59,889 nucleotides of DNA. Origin: SAR202 cluster bacterium Io17-Chloro-G6. Its GTDB lineage: Bacteria; Chloroflexota; Dehalococcoidia; UBA3495. The stretch is taken from contig MUCT01000018.1 of assembly GCA_002816585.1 (NCBI GenBank), positions 1-59,889 of the forward strand. Direction: 5' to 3'. Both the position numbers and the translations under genes were made by a program. The notes beneath the pieces were generated by a model. It searched no databases and was not told the origin of the DNA. It saw nothing but the letters and a program-made list of their open reading frames with translations. Within the stretch, counting starts at the first letter, position 1; each line of letters starts with the position of its first letter. Positions 46,431 through 54,926 of the stretch are shown piece after piece.

Positions 46431-47160
46431 CGGACATGGTCTCCGCCTTGATACGGTCCACCATGAGCACCACTGTGGGTATGCCGGCCGATTCGATGGC
46501 CCGGGCGATCAGTCCCCCGGACTGATGGCAAAGGGGTCAAGTTGTGCCGATGACCACCCCATCAACGCCGTTGTCCTTGAGACGGCCGGCCACCTCCGGC
46601 CCGCTCACTTCGATCAGCCCAGATGGATCGGGGATATAACCCATGAAGCTGAAGGTTGGTGTCTGGGCTTCGCGGACGATTCCCTCAGCCTCCAGGTCCA
46701 GCAGCCGGTGCATGGCCAGGACGGCGTCAACGTCTTCGGCTACCCCGATTGTGTCGTAATGGGTGTGGGCTACCCGCAACTGGTCCAGGGGGGTGTCTAG
46801 GGGGATTTCGCGGAAGCTCCAATCGCCGTCGGTGTTGAACGGTTCTTGACCTTCTACGTATATGCCACCAGTTGTCATGACCGCCACCTTCGATTCCGAC
46901 AAACGTTTCTTGAAGGGCGCCCAGGGGGATTCGTCAAACGCCAAGGGAAGGGACAATAATGCGGCCAGCCGGTCTTCCTGCTCTTCCAGGAAACGGTCAA
47001 CTGCCGACCAATCGCCGCTTTCCCTGGCTTCCGCGTTCACATGAAACAGCCGGTTGAAAAACTCCGCAACCTCGTCCTCCGGCCTTCTACTCAGATACTT
47101 TAATTTGGAGAACGGCGTCGTCTCCGGGTTCTTGATCAGATCCATCTTTTCTATTGCCAT
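46420..47160 (-). CDS. GrdB-like selenoprotein (glycine/D-proline reductase B family), 3'-truncated
   Basis: Reading through TGA at 46537-46539 gives Sec at residue 208 in the context VVIGTT-U-PLCHQSGGLIARAI, a U-x-x-C redox motif. The N-terminal part matches the reductase selenoprotein B family: VAVMTTGGIYVEGQ, DQLRVAHTHYDT, DVDAVLAMHRLLDLEAEGIV. Such enzymes reductively cleave glycine, betaine, sarcosine or proline. A 7-bp hairpin follows the TGA at SECIS distance. The start ATG at 47160 has GGGAGGAG upstream. After ...KAETMSVP the frame runs into antisense of the haem-protein gene, so the C-terminus is missing. Confidence 0.82.
46508..46526 (-). promoter_or_regulatory. SECIS-like hairpin of the GrdB-like gene
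   Basis: On the coding strand ATCAGTC pairs perfectly with GACTGAT around the loop CGGGG, 11-29 bases after the TGA. The stem position and G-rich loop at bases 19-22 fit a bacterial SECIS. Confidence 0.7.
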
Positions 47161-47322
47161 GTCTCCTCCCAATTCACGTCCAACAGCGGTCGTGGCTAGC
47201 AAAGGCGATCGACCGGTCATTTTCGATCCGCCGCCCCGCAAAAATGGTGCATGGAGATACAAGGGGTGTCAAGGATACAAAATATCTACTTTGCAGGTCT
47301 GCCGGGGCCGCCGCCTATGGGG

Positions 47323-47328
47323 TATAAT
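47323..47328 (+). promoter_or_regulatory. Possible -10 element upstream of the 257-aa protein gene
   Basis: A perfect TATAAT lies about 129 bases before the gene, but no good -35 hexamer is at the right distance. Confidence 0.3.
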
Positions 47329-47456
47329 CAGCCCGGAGCGTGTCCAAGGCATGTTTCCTAGCCCGGGCATTATTCCATTATCGCCCGCGCCGGGCACAAT
47401 CTACACTATCTACAGGAACCAGGTCTCTGATCTACCGGGACCGGGTTATGGATTAA

Positions 47457-48230
47457 ATGAGTAAGTTTATTGACCGTCTGGATGAGATCATAGAGGGCGC
47501 GCCGGCCCGCATGGGGTTTGGACCGGCCAGGGCCGAGAAGACTCCGGGTCTGGCGCTGATAGTCCAGATTTCCAGCAACCACCAAACAAGCGCCGCCACC
47601 GCCACCGGCGTTTCCCCAGACGGGATAATCGTCTCAGACCTGAACGGACCAACTCAGATCGGCGAGTTGAAAGATTCCTTATCCGACGCCATCTGGGGCG
47701 TTCGGACCGATTCCCTCAGCTCGGAGGACGCCAAAGCTTACCTGGAGCACGGCTGCGGATTCTTGGCCTTCCAGCTTAAGGGCACCTCCATCGGGGCTGT
47801 GGCATCTGAGGACTCGGCAAAGGTGCTGGTAATTGACCCCGCCGCCGATGTTGAGGACCTCCGGGACATCAATTCATTGCCCGTTGATGCAGTGCTCTTC
47901 CCCCTATCCGGAGCCTCGTCCTCATGGACCTTGGATGACCTGGCCAAGGTGGCGCGGATCCGGGGACGCCTGGGCAAGTACCTCTTGGCCGAAATCACCG
48001 AACCGCCCGACGCTGACGACCTAAAGGTCCTGCGCACCGCCGGAATCACCGGGCTGGTGTTGGACGTTTCCGCTGGCAAGGAAGCGCTAGACACCCTGAA
48101 AAAATCACTGATGGCCATGCCCAAACCCGGTCCGGAGCGCACCGGAAAGTCGAATGCGATCCTGCCGGGCGCGGCTTATGCTTCCCAGAGAGAAGAGCCG
48201 GCCCAAGAGCCAGACGAGGACGACGAGTAG
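47457..48230 (+). CDS. Conserved unknown protein, TIM-barrel-like
   Basis: This 257-aa protein shows alternating beta-strands and helices: GLALIVQISSNH, GIIVSDL, AIWGVRT, CGFLAFQLKG, AKVLVIDPA, AVLFPLSG, KYLLAEI, ITGLVLDVSAGKEAL. The pattern suggests a (beta/alpha)8 barrel. No catalytic signature was recognised, and it ends in an acidic tail (EEPAQEPDEDDE). It is the first gene of a block that continues with the M50 protease, an acidic protein and an amidohydrolase, all on the plus strand. Function unknown. Confidence 0.75.
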   Translation: MSKFIDRLDEIIEGAPARMGFGPARAEKTPGLALIVQISSNHQTSAATATGVSPDGIIVSDLNGPTQIGELKDSLSDAIWGVRTDSLSSEDAKAYLEHGCGFLAFQLKGTSIGAVASEDSAKVLVIDPAADVEDLRDINSLPVDAVLFPLSGASSSWTLDDLAKVARIRGRLGKYLLAEITEPPDADDLKVLRTAGITGLVLDVSAGKEALDTLKKSLMAMPKPGPERTGKSNAILPGAAYASQREEPAQEPDEDDE

Positions 48231-48253
48231 CCGCCCCCGCTCCGGCTTAGCCC

Positions 48254-48955
48254 ATGCTTCTGGGTTCCTTCGATCTGCTCCAAAGCGACCCATCCGGCTT
48301 TGTGCGCCTGGCGGTATTGATTGTCTTTGCCCTGGTCACCGCCGTCACTGTCCACGAATTCAGCCACGCCTTGGTGGCCACCGGACTGGGCGACAACACC
48401 GCCCGAAGCCTGGGCCGCCTGAGCCTCAACCCGATGCGCCACCTGGACCCCGGCGGCTCAGTCATGATGTTGATCGTCGGATTTGGCTGGGGGAAGCCGG
48501 TTCCGGTCGACCCAGGCCAACTGTCACGCGGGCATACCGATACTGCGTTGGTAGCCGCCGCTGGACCCCTGTCCAACTTGATCGTTGCTTTTCTCCTGGC
48601 CATCCCGTTCAAGGCCGGTTTCCTGGTCCCGGCCGGCCTGTCTCTCGACCGGGTTGCACACGTGATGACAGGAGGGCTTAGTGACGGTATCGCCGACATC
48701 TTAGCCCTGGTCATTTTTTTCAACTTGCTGCTGGGAATTTTCAATCTGCTGCCTTTGGCCCCGCTGGATGGCTCACGGGTCATGGCCGAAATTGTGCCCA
48801 AAGAGCACTTCGCCGCCTACAGCAAACTGCAGCGCAACGGCCCTGCCATACTTGTGGCCACCGTCATGTTGGACTATGCGACGGGCCTGGGCATCATTTG
48901 GGGAGTCATCGGTCCGGTTGTGCGGGCTTTGACAACTCTAGCCACCGGCTACTGA
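48254..48955 (+). CDS. Site-2-protease-like M50 metallopeptidase
   Basis: This 233-aa polytopic membrane protein has the zinc motif HEFSH (about residues 35-39) and the third-ligand motif LAPLDGSR (about 172-179). An AAAGPLSNLIVAF segment is typical of short rhomboid-like S2P homologues. It probably cleaves membrane proteins within the bilayer. The ATG has no clear ribosome site and lies 23 bases after the previous stop, so coupling is likely. Confidence 0.9.
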   Translation: MLLGSFDLLQSDPSGFVRLAVLIVFALVTAVTVHEFSHALVATGLGDNTARSLGRLSLNPMRHLDPGGSVMMLIVGFGWGKPVPVDPGQLSRGHTDTALVAAAGPLSNLIVAFLLAIPFKAGFLVPAGLSLDRVAHVMTGGLSDGIADILALVIFFNLLLGIFNLLPLAPLDGSRVMAEIVPKEHFAAYSKLQRNGPAILVATVMLDYATGLGIIWGVIGPVVRALTTLATGY

Positions 48956-49023
48956 TACCGCCTCCCCTGCAGGACCGTGTTAAACTATTTTCCGCCGATC
49001 ATGCACTTGGAGGGCCGCCGCTT

Positions 49024-49512
49024 ATGGCCACCGAACACACCCACGAACATATCCCTGAAGAAGTTTACGGAGTCCTGCCGCCGGAGGGCGTCGTCGAACT
49101 GACGGATAACCTGACCGGATACATGCACGAGATTGAATTGGGCGGCCTGACCGACATCATGGGCCAGGTGCTGGACGATTTTCTTGACCAGTCGGGCGGA
49201 ATGCCTGCAGACCTCAAGGCAAGCGACGCCTTTGAGCACATCACCCAGAATCAATTGGCCGTTACCCTGGCATACAATCTGGGCGTCCTGGAAGGGCGTT
49301 CTCCCCAGATTGTCCAGAAACTGATGGACGAATCCATCGAAAAATGGGGCATTAATGACCTGGAGGAATCCGCGGAGATCACTGACCAGGACCTGGAAAA
49401 CCCCAAAATCCAGGTTTACCCGCGCCTCAGACGCGTCAACTACACGGAACCACCAGAACCCAACGTGCAGCTCGGCTGGGAAGCCGGTGAAGCCGAAGAT
49501 TCTTCGGAATAG
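49024..49512 (+). CDS. Acidic unknown protein
   Basis: This 162-aa soluble acidic protein starts with a His/Glu-rich MATEHTHEHIPEE and ends with GEAEDSSE. The middle is helical (ELGGLTDIMGQVLDDFLDQ). No known domain was recognised. The ATG was chosen for the upstream GGAGG and because upstream sequence belongs to the M50 gene. It lies in the same direction as its neighbours, 31 bases before the amidohydrolase gene. Confidence 0.7.
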   Translation: MATEHTHEHIPEEVYGVLPPEGVVELTDNLTGYMHEIELGGLTDIMGQVLDDFLDQSGGMPADLKASDAFEHITQNQLAVTLAYNLGVLEGRSPQIVQKLMDESIEKWGINDLEESAEITDQDLENPKIQVYPRLRRVNYTEPPEPNVQLGWEAGEAEDSSE

Positions 49513-49543
49513 TCCAATCATCAACTTGAACTAGAGGCCGCAA

Positions 49544-50722
49544 ATGACTACTGCACCTGCCTACGATTTATTGCTAACCGGCGGCACCCTGTTGGACCCA
49601 GCACAAGGCATTCACCAGCGCCGGGACATCGCCTTTAAAGACGGATTGGTGGCCGAGGTTGCGGAGCGCATCGACGCGGCGGCTGCGGCGAACTCGGTCG
49701 ACGTAACCGGCAAGCTCATCACGCCAGGACTGATTGACCTTCACGGCCATTTCTACCACGGTGGAAATCCTACAGCCGTTCATCCCGACGAGATCTGCCT
49801 GTCTTCGGGCACGACCACCGGCATCGACGCCGGCAGCGCGGGTTGCCTGAACTACCAGGCCATGCGCGACTACGTCTTCCCGGCCCACCGAACGCGATTG
49901 CTGGCATTTCTTCACGTGAGCGGTGTGGGTCTGGCCAATAATGCCCTATTAGGCGGCGGCCTCCACGACATGCGCATGATCGACGTTGACCGGACCGCCG
50001 ATGCGATCAAAGACAACCCGGGTTTCTGCCTTGGTGTCAAAGTCCGGATGCACTTCAACGCAGTGGCCGCCTGGAACGCCCACGACGCCATGAAGGCCGC
50101 CAGGGCGGTGGCCGACCAGTCTGGAACCAGGCTGATGGTCCACGTCAGCGGCACGCCCATCCGGCTGCCCGATGTCCTGGAATTTCTGGGGCCGGGCGAC
50201 ATCTCCACCCACGCTTTCAACGGTCTGCCGGAAAACATCCTGGACCGAAACCTAAAGGTCCGGCCTGAGGTCCGGGAGGCAGCTGACCGGGGCGTCATCA
50301 TGGACGTGGCCCACGCGGGAGTCCATTGCGACGTGGAGGTCGCCCAAGCGGCCTTGGAACAGGGGCTGAATCCCACCACCATCAGCACGGATATCCATAA
50401 CCCGCCGCCGGACCGCACCGTTTACAAGATGAACGATCTGGTGAGTAAGTTCCATGCCATGGGCATGTCACTGCCCGACGCCATCGCCGCCAGCACCAGC
50501 ACGCCAGCCAAGGCGCTGGGATTGGAAAGCTCGATAGGCTCCCTGCCGCCCGGTATGAGCGGAGATGCCGCCGTGTTCGACATGCGGGAAGGCAATTTTA
50601 AATGGATCGACGCCGCCGGCCACAACCAGGAAGGCAAGGTCCGCCTGGACACGTTCCTAACCGTCCGGGCCGGACAAGTAGGCTGGCGGGAAGGCCGCTT
50701 GATGGAGATGGGCCAATGCTAG
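49544..50722 (+). CDS. Amidohydrolase/deacetylase family protein
   Basis: This 392-aa amidohydrolase-superfamily enzyme resembles the EF_0837/AHA-type group. It has LITPGLIDLHGHFYHGG (HxH metal site), the bridging-Lys candidate LGVKVRMHFNAV, MVHVSGTP, STHAFNG and TISTDIHNPP with the catalytic Asp. The substrate is not determinable; related proteins act on N-acyl or cyclic amide compounds. The ATG follows AGAGG. It is the last gene of the plus-strand block. Confidence 0.87.
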   Translation: MTTAPAYDLLLTGGTLLDPAQGIHQRRDIAFKDGLVAEVAERIDAAAAANSVDVTGKLITPGLIDLHGHFYHGGNPTAVHPDEICLSSGTTTGIDAGSAGCLNYQAMRDYVFPAHRTRLLAFLHVSGVGLANNALLGGGLHDMRMIDVDRTADAIKDNPGFCLGVKVRMHFNAVAAWNAHDAMKAARAVADQSGTRLMVHVSGTPIRLPDVLEFLGPGDISTHAFNGLPENILDRNLKVRPEVREAADRGVIMDVAHAGVHCDVEVAQAALEQGLNPTTISTDIHNPPPDRTVYKMNDLVSKFHAMGMSLPDAIAASTSTPAKALGLESSIGSLPPGMSGDAAVFDMREGNFKWIDAAGHNQEGKVRLDTFLTVRAGQVGWREGRLMEMGQC

Positions 50723-50878
50723 GCGGTGCAACCGCGTTTCCATGTGTATGTTTGGGGGATTGCTAGACTAGCCACAGCGGCAACCTTTGGCAATGTGGGG
50801 ATGGATCGCCGAGTCAAGTCTCTTCCACCAACAAAACCCCTACACGCATTAACGCATTCCCGGATTGATCAACGCCGG

Positions 50879-51463
50879 CTATTCCAACGTGTCGGCCACT
50901 ATGAACACAGTATCGCTGTCCAGTCTGAACTCAAACTCAATCGGCCCTTGGGAGGGGAACACCGAGCGGTCTACGGTCACCATTGTCATCGGCGCAAATA
51001 AATATGGGTATTCACGGCCTTGGGCATCGTCTTCAAGCTCAAGTTTTACCAAGGCCCGGTTTCCATCGACCTCCAGGCCCACCACCGACAATGGGTCTCC
51101 TTGGACCGGCAGCCACATCAGATAGACCGCCAAGACCACTGAGCCAGGAAATTCGGGGCGGCTCAGAGTGGTACTCGTCCCTATAACACGTTTGCTGACC
51201 ACGGCGCGGTTGAAGTCTTCCATTTCTTGGGCGCTGGTGATCACTACGGCCCTGAGTTCTCGGGAAAACGCGTTTGTGGTTTGCTCATTTAACGGCGATA
51301 CCCAACCGCTGTTCACGTAACGCCAGAGCGGAAGGCCGGTGGGAACTCCGGTCTCCACGGTGTCCTCAGGTCCTCTGGTGGGCGCCGTTGTGCCGCCGCC
51401 GCAAGCAGCAAGGAAGAAAGTGGCGACGATGGCAGTCAGGACCGCTGGATATATAGTCCGCAT
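50879..51463 (-). CDS. Small lipoprotein, PrcB-like or unknown
   Basis: This 194-aa protein has a lipobox FFLAAC (Cys near 21), then a Thr/Pro-rich linker, then a beta-sandwich-like domain: LRAVVITSAQEMEDFNRAV, FPGSVVLAVYLMWLP, RALVKLELEDDA, YLFAPMTMVTVDRSVF. The layout resembles protease-complex subunit PrcB-type domains but this is weak. The start at 51463 was set by the signal peptide and AAGG upstream. It is transcribed alone. Confidence 0.7.
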   Translation of the reverse strand: MRTIYPAVLTAIVATFFLAACGGGTTAPTRGPEDTVETGVPTGLPLWRYVNSGWVSPLNEQTTNAFSRELRAVVITSAQEMEDFNRAVVSKRVIGTSTTLSRPEFPGSVVLAVYLMWLPVQGDPLSVVGLEVDGNRALVKLELEDDAQGREYPYLFAPMTMVTVDRSVFPSQGPIEFEFRLDSDTVFIVADTLE

Positions 51464-51676
51464 TTGCCCTTCTTTGGAGCAGGTGTACGAGGCCGTGGGG
51501 CAGCGACCCGAGGTTGTGGGCTTGAGTTGGTCCCAGTCGGATTCACGGTGGGCCGGGCCGGAAACCCGCCTCAATTCCTAGCTACGTATGATATCAAAAT
51601 TCAGGTTTCTAACACACGCCGCCGTGGCTGGAGAATACCCAGGTTTCGAATTACCCATAGCCCGGAAAGCCTGCCC

Positions 51677-51705
51677 TTGTAAAACCAATTCTCCACTGTC
51701 AAACT
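51677..51705 (+). promoter_or_regulatory. Promoter giving a near-leaderless PAC2 mRNA
   Basis: TTGTAA (51677-51682), 17-base spacer, CAAACT (51700-51705). The predicted start coincides with the ATG at 51712, and no Shine-Dalgarno is visible. Confidence 0.4.
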
Positions 51706-51711
51706 AACACT

Positions 51712-52650
51712 ATGCGCATCGGTGATTTCGAATTCCAAGAGCCTTTACCGGAGCTGAAAGACCCCCACGTGCTGGCGGTCTTACGGCCGTGGATCGACGT
51801 GGGAAACGTGGGAACTCTCTCCCTCCGTCGTCTGGAGCGTCATCTCGAGTCCAAGGAGATCGGGCGGCTGGTTAAGCCAGGGCGGTATTACGACTTCACC
51901 CGCTACCGGCCGAAATCAATCCTGAAACAGGGAGTCAGGGAGTACAGCATTCCTTCCACCACCATCAGCGCCTGCGTCCGCGAGCACGGTCCCGACCTCA
52001 TTACCTTGCACCTGTTGGAACCCCACCTTTACGGAGAGGATTACACCGAATCTCTAATTGAAGTGCTCAAGCATTTTGGGGTCAAGCGTTACTCAATGAT
52101 CGGCGCGATGTACGACATGGTGCCCCACACACGCCAGTTATTGGTCTCGGGGGGGTCGGTGGACGCGAGCAACGAAGATGAATACAAGTTGGTTGGCGTA
52201 CGCCCCAGCGACTACGAAGGTCCCACGACCATCACCTATCTGATTTCCAATACCGCGGAGGAGATGGGCATTGAGACCCGTATCTACGTGGTCCATCTGC
52301 CCCAATACTTCCAGGTTGAAGAAGATTTCACCGGTACCGCTCGATTGATGGAGATACTGTGCACCATCTACGGGCTGCCCGGCCGGCTGGCAGACCGGGA
52401 ACGGGGCCGTCAGCAGTACGCCTCGCTGCAGAACATCGTCACGGAAACCTCCGAGGTCGCCGGTCTTCTGGAGCGGCTGGAAGAGCGCTACGACCGGGAG
52501 AACCAGGGAGGCGGCACCTCGAATACTCCCCTCTCCCCGATGGTTGAAGAGTTCCTGCAGGGCCTGGACCACGACTTGGGATCGAGCGTGGATATAGACC
52601 CAGAGTCGGACCAAGATCTGGACCCCGAAGACAACCCCGACGACGAATAG
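51712..52650 (+). CDS. PAC2-family (proteasome assembly chaperone-like) protein
   Basis: This 312-aa protein has the PAC2 alpha/beta core: LAVLRPWIDVGNVGTLSLRRL at the start, LITLHLLEPHLYGEDYTESL, KRYSMIGAMYDMVPHTR, TTITYLISNTAEEMGI and VVHLPQYFQ. It continues into a helical, very acidic C-terminal tail. The bacterial family is of uncertain function; in Actinobacteria it accompanies proteasome genes, none of which is seen here. It is 21 bases upstream of the M20 peptidase gene. Confidence 0.85.
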   Translation: MRIGDFEFQEPLPELKDPHVLAVLRPWIDVGNVGTLSLRRLERHLESKEIGRLVKPGRYYDFTRYRPKSILKQGVREYSIPSTTISACVREHGPDLITLHLLEPHLYGEDYTESLIEVLKHFGVKRYSMIGAMYDMVPHTRQLLVSGGSVDASNEDEYKLVGVRPSDYEGPTTITYLISNTAEEMGIETRIYVVHLPQYFQVEEDFTGTARLMEILCTIYGLPGRLADRERGRQQYASLQNIVTETSEVAGLLERLEERYDRENQGGGTSNTPLSPMVEEFLQGLDHDLGSSVDIDPESDQDLDPEDNPDDE

Positions 52651-52671
52651 CGCCTCTCGCCGGGATAGACC

Positions 52672-54012
52672 GTGTCCGCCACATCCTCCTCCGTCTTTGC
52701 TGCCTGCCTTGATCCCGTCGCGTTGACCCAGCAGTTGGTGCGATTCAACACCTCCAACCCGCCTGGCAACGAAAGACCATGCGTAGAAAACATCAAGTCG
52801 CTGCTGGACGGCGCAGGCATTCCGAACCAGGTATTCGCCAAATCGTCCAGCCGCCCCAACTTGATTGCCCGTCTGCCCGGGGATGGCAGCGCACCTCCTC
52901 TCCTGCTCCAGGGCCATATCGATGTGGTACCCGCGGACCCAGCCCATTGGCAGCAGGCGCCCTTTGGCGGCGACCTGGTGGACGGCTACCTCTGGGGGCG
53001 TGGTTCGTTGGACATGAAGAGCGGCATCGCCATGATGATCTATGCGCTGGTTCAAGCCAAGGCAGATGCGATGACTCCCGCGGGCGACATCGTGCTGGCC
53101 GTGATGTGCGACGAGGAGGCCGGCGGGGACCACGGCGCCCGGTACCTGGTCGAGAATCACCCGGAGCAATTCAAGGGTGTCAGGTACGCCATAGGCGAGT
53201 TTGGCGGTTTCAGCTTCAGGTTGGGCCGCCGCCGGTTCTACCCCATCATGGTCTCCGAGAAACAGGTGTGCCACCTGCGGGCCACGTTCCGGGGTTTGAG
53301 TGGCCACGCTTCGCTGAGCCGACCGAACAACGCGATATTTGGGCTGACCCATTTCCTGCAGCGGATACAGTCTATGGAACTACCGGTCCATGTAACCGCC
53401 GAAGCGCGGATGATGTTTCAAGCCATCAGCAGACACATGCCAATTCTGGCGCGGACCGGCATAGCCGCACTGCTTAATCCCCGTTTCACGGACCTCGCTC
53501 TAAGACTACTGGGACCCAAGGGCCGGGCATTCAGTCCGCTGTTCCGCAACACGGTCACCCCAACCTTGGTGCGCGGAGGAGAGCAGATAAACGTCGTCCC
53601 CGATGAGGCGTCCGTGGACTTGGACGGGCGGCTCCTTCCCGGCCTTGGACCGGAGCAGCTGGTTGCCGAACTGATGGAGATTGCCGGGGCCGGGGCTAAA
53701 ATCGAAGTGTTGCGCTATGACGCTGGGCCGGAACGGCCCGATCTGGGCCTGTTCGACACCTTGAGCGATGTCCTGCAGGAGGCCGACCCGCAGGGCATAC
53801 CGGTTCCCATGCTGATGCCCGCCGCGACTGACGGCAGACTATTCTCCCGCCTTGGAATTCAGACTTACGGATTCTTGCCGATGTTGCTTCCAGATGAGTT
53901 GGATTTCGCCGAAACCATTCACGGTGCGGATGAGCGTGTGCCGGTGAGCGCCATTAGCTTCGGCGCGGACGCCTTCTACAGCCTGCTGAGGCGCTACGGA
54001 CGCAGCGCGTAG
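52672..54012 (+). CDS. M20-family metallopeptidase
   Basis: This 446-aa zinc aminoacylase/carboxypeptidase-like enzyme has LLQGHIDVVP (first metal His), GRGSLDMKSG (bridging Asp), CDEEAGGDHGA (general base and metal Glu), a dimerisation domain with HLRATFRGLSGHAS, and the final metal His in ETIHGADERV. All ligands look intact. The start is GTG. It forms a pair with the PAC2 gene. The substrate (dipeptide, N-acyl amino acid or similar) is unknown. Confidence 0.92.
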   Translation: MSATSSSVFAACLDPVALTQQLVRFNTSNPPGNERPCVENIKSLLDGAGIPNQVFAKSSSRPNLIARLPGDGSAPPLLLQGHIDVVPADPAHWQQAPFGGDLVDGYLWGRGSLDMKSGIAMMIYALVQAKADAMTPAGDIVLAVMCDEEAGGDHGARYLVENHPEQFKGVRYAIGEFGGFSFRLGRRRFYPIMVSEKQVCHLRATFRGLSGHASLSRPNNAIFGLTHFLQRIQSMELPVHVTAEARMMFQAISRHMPILARTGIAALLNPRFTDLALRLLGPKGRAFSPLFRNTVTPTLVRGGEQINVVPDEASVDLDGRLLPGLGPEQLVAELMEIAGAGAKIEVLRYDAGPERPDLGLFDTLSDVLQEADPQGIPVPMLMPAATDGRLFSRLGIQTYGFLPMLLPDELDFAETIHGADERVPVSAISFGADAFYSLLRRYGRSA

Positions 54013-54039
54013 GTAGGCGTGGCGCGGGTTAGAATTCGT

Positions 54040-54068
54040 TTGACGTTGCACAGGGCGTATGCTAGAGT
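54040..54068 (+). promoter_or_regulatory. Promoter of infC-rpmI-rplT
   Basis: TTGACG (54040-54045), 17-base spacer, TAGAGT (54063-54068) with an extended TGC just upstream. The predicted leader is about 48 bases. Confidence 0.65.
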
Positions 54069-54122
54069 GATTTCACTTATCTTTCACTTAAAAGTCGAGG
54101 AATTTATCGGAGGTACCAGAGC

Positions 54123-54713
54123 ATAGCTAGACAATACCGGGTCAACGAGCGGATAAACAGCCCCAAGGTAAGAGTCATCGGCGACGATGGGGCCCAGCTC
54201 GGTGTGATGGATCTCTCCCGAGCGCTCCAACTCGCGCGCGATACTGAAGTGGACTTGGTTGAGGTGGCTCCCAACTCTGATCCCCCCGTCTGCAGGCTAC
54301 TGGACTACGGCAAACTCCTCTACATGACGTCCAAGAAGGAGCGCGAGTCCAAGAAGGGCCAGCGCAGCACCGAGCAGAAAGAGGTGCGCTTCCGGCCCAA
54401 TATTGGCACTCATGACCTGGACGCCAAAACCCGCAAGATTCGCGAGTTCATCGGCGACGGCTCCAAGGTCAAGCTCACAGTGCGCTTCCGCGGCCGCGAG
54501 GCTGCCCACCAGCAATTGGGCCTTTCGGTCCTAAAGCGGGTGGCGGACGAACTGAAGGATGAAGTGCGCCTGGAACGTCCCCCAGCCATGGAAGGCCGGG
54601 CCTTATCCATGGTTCTGATTCCGGCCCTGACAAAGCCGGAGAAGGGTGTGGAAAGCGCTCCCGATGATAAAAAACAGGACCAAGTAGAAGAACTGGCCGA
54701 TGCCAAAAATTAA
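54123..54713 (+). CDS. infC: Translation initiation factor IF-3, AUA start
   Basis: IF-3 binds the 30S subunit and rejects non-canonical start codons. The frame begins ATA-GCT-AGA, giving (M)ARQYRVNERI, the standard IF-3 start, 8 bases after a perfect GGAGGT at 54109-54114. The first ATG in frame (54204) lies 27 codons inside the conserved N domain and would delete it. The 196-aa protein has NSPKVRVIGDDGAQLG, the linker-rich KKERESKKGQ, EVRFRPNIGTHDLDAK, and the C-domain VKLTVRFRGREAAHQQLG. A rare start codon on infC is the known basis of autoregulation (AUU in E. coli). It overlaps rpmI by 14 bases. Confidence 0.93.
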   Translation: MARQYRVNERINSPKVRVIGDDGAQLGVMDLSRALQLARDTEVDLVEVAPNSDPPVCRLLDYGKLLYMTSKKERESKKGQRSTEQKEVRFRPNIGTHDLDAKTRKIREFIGDGSKVKLTVRFRGREAAHQQLGLSVLKRVADELKDEVRLERPPAMEGRALSMVLIPALTKPEKGVESAPDDKKQDQVEELADAKN

Positions 54714-54897
54714 GACACACAAAGGGGCCAAGGCCCGTATACACATAACAGCCACCGGCAAGCTACTGCGCCGCAAACGCATGAGCAGTCATCTGAGGCG
54801 CAAGAAACCCAACAAGGTCACCAGGAAATTTGCCGACAAAATGGCAGTCGACGCTTCTGATTTCAAGCGGCTGCATCGAATGCTTCCCTACGGCTAA
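54700..54897 (+). CDS. rpmI: 50S ribosomal protein L35
   Basis: This 65-aa basic protein has MPKIKTHKGAKARIHITATG and HLRRKKPNKVTRKF, characteristic of L35. It begins inside the last codons of infC (14-base overlap), suggesting translational coupling. rplT follows 29 bases later. Confidence 0.96.
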   Translation: MPKIKTHKGAKARIHITATGKLLRRKRMSSHLRRKKPNKVTRKFADKMAVDASDFKRLHRMLPYG

Positions 54898-54926
54898 ACC
54901 GCAAACCCTCTACCGGAGATTATCCC

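Noticed and set aside
45922..46473. Minus-strand frame continuing past the GrdB-like junction
   Set aside because: It is in frame with the selenoprotein, but beyond about 46420 it is the antisense of the haem-protein gene, without family resemblance.
46430..46800. Plus-strand continuation of the haem-protein frame
   Set aside because: It is antisense to the GrdB-like selenoprotein and shows no haem-protein features.
52138..53352. 404-codon minus-strand frame
   Set aside because: It is antisense to the PAC2 and M20 genes, both of which have clear family motifs.
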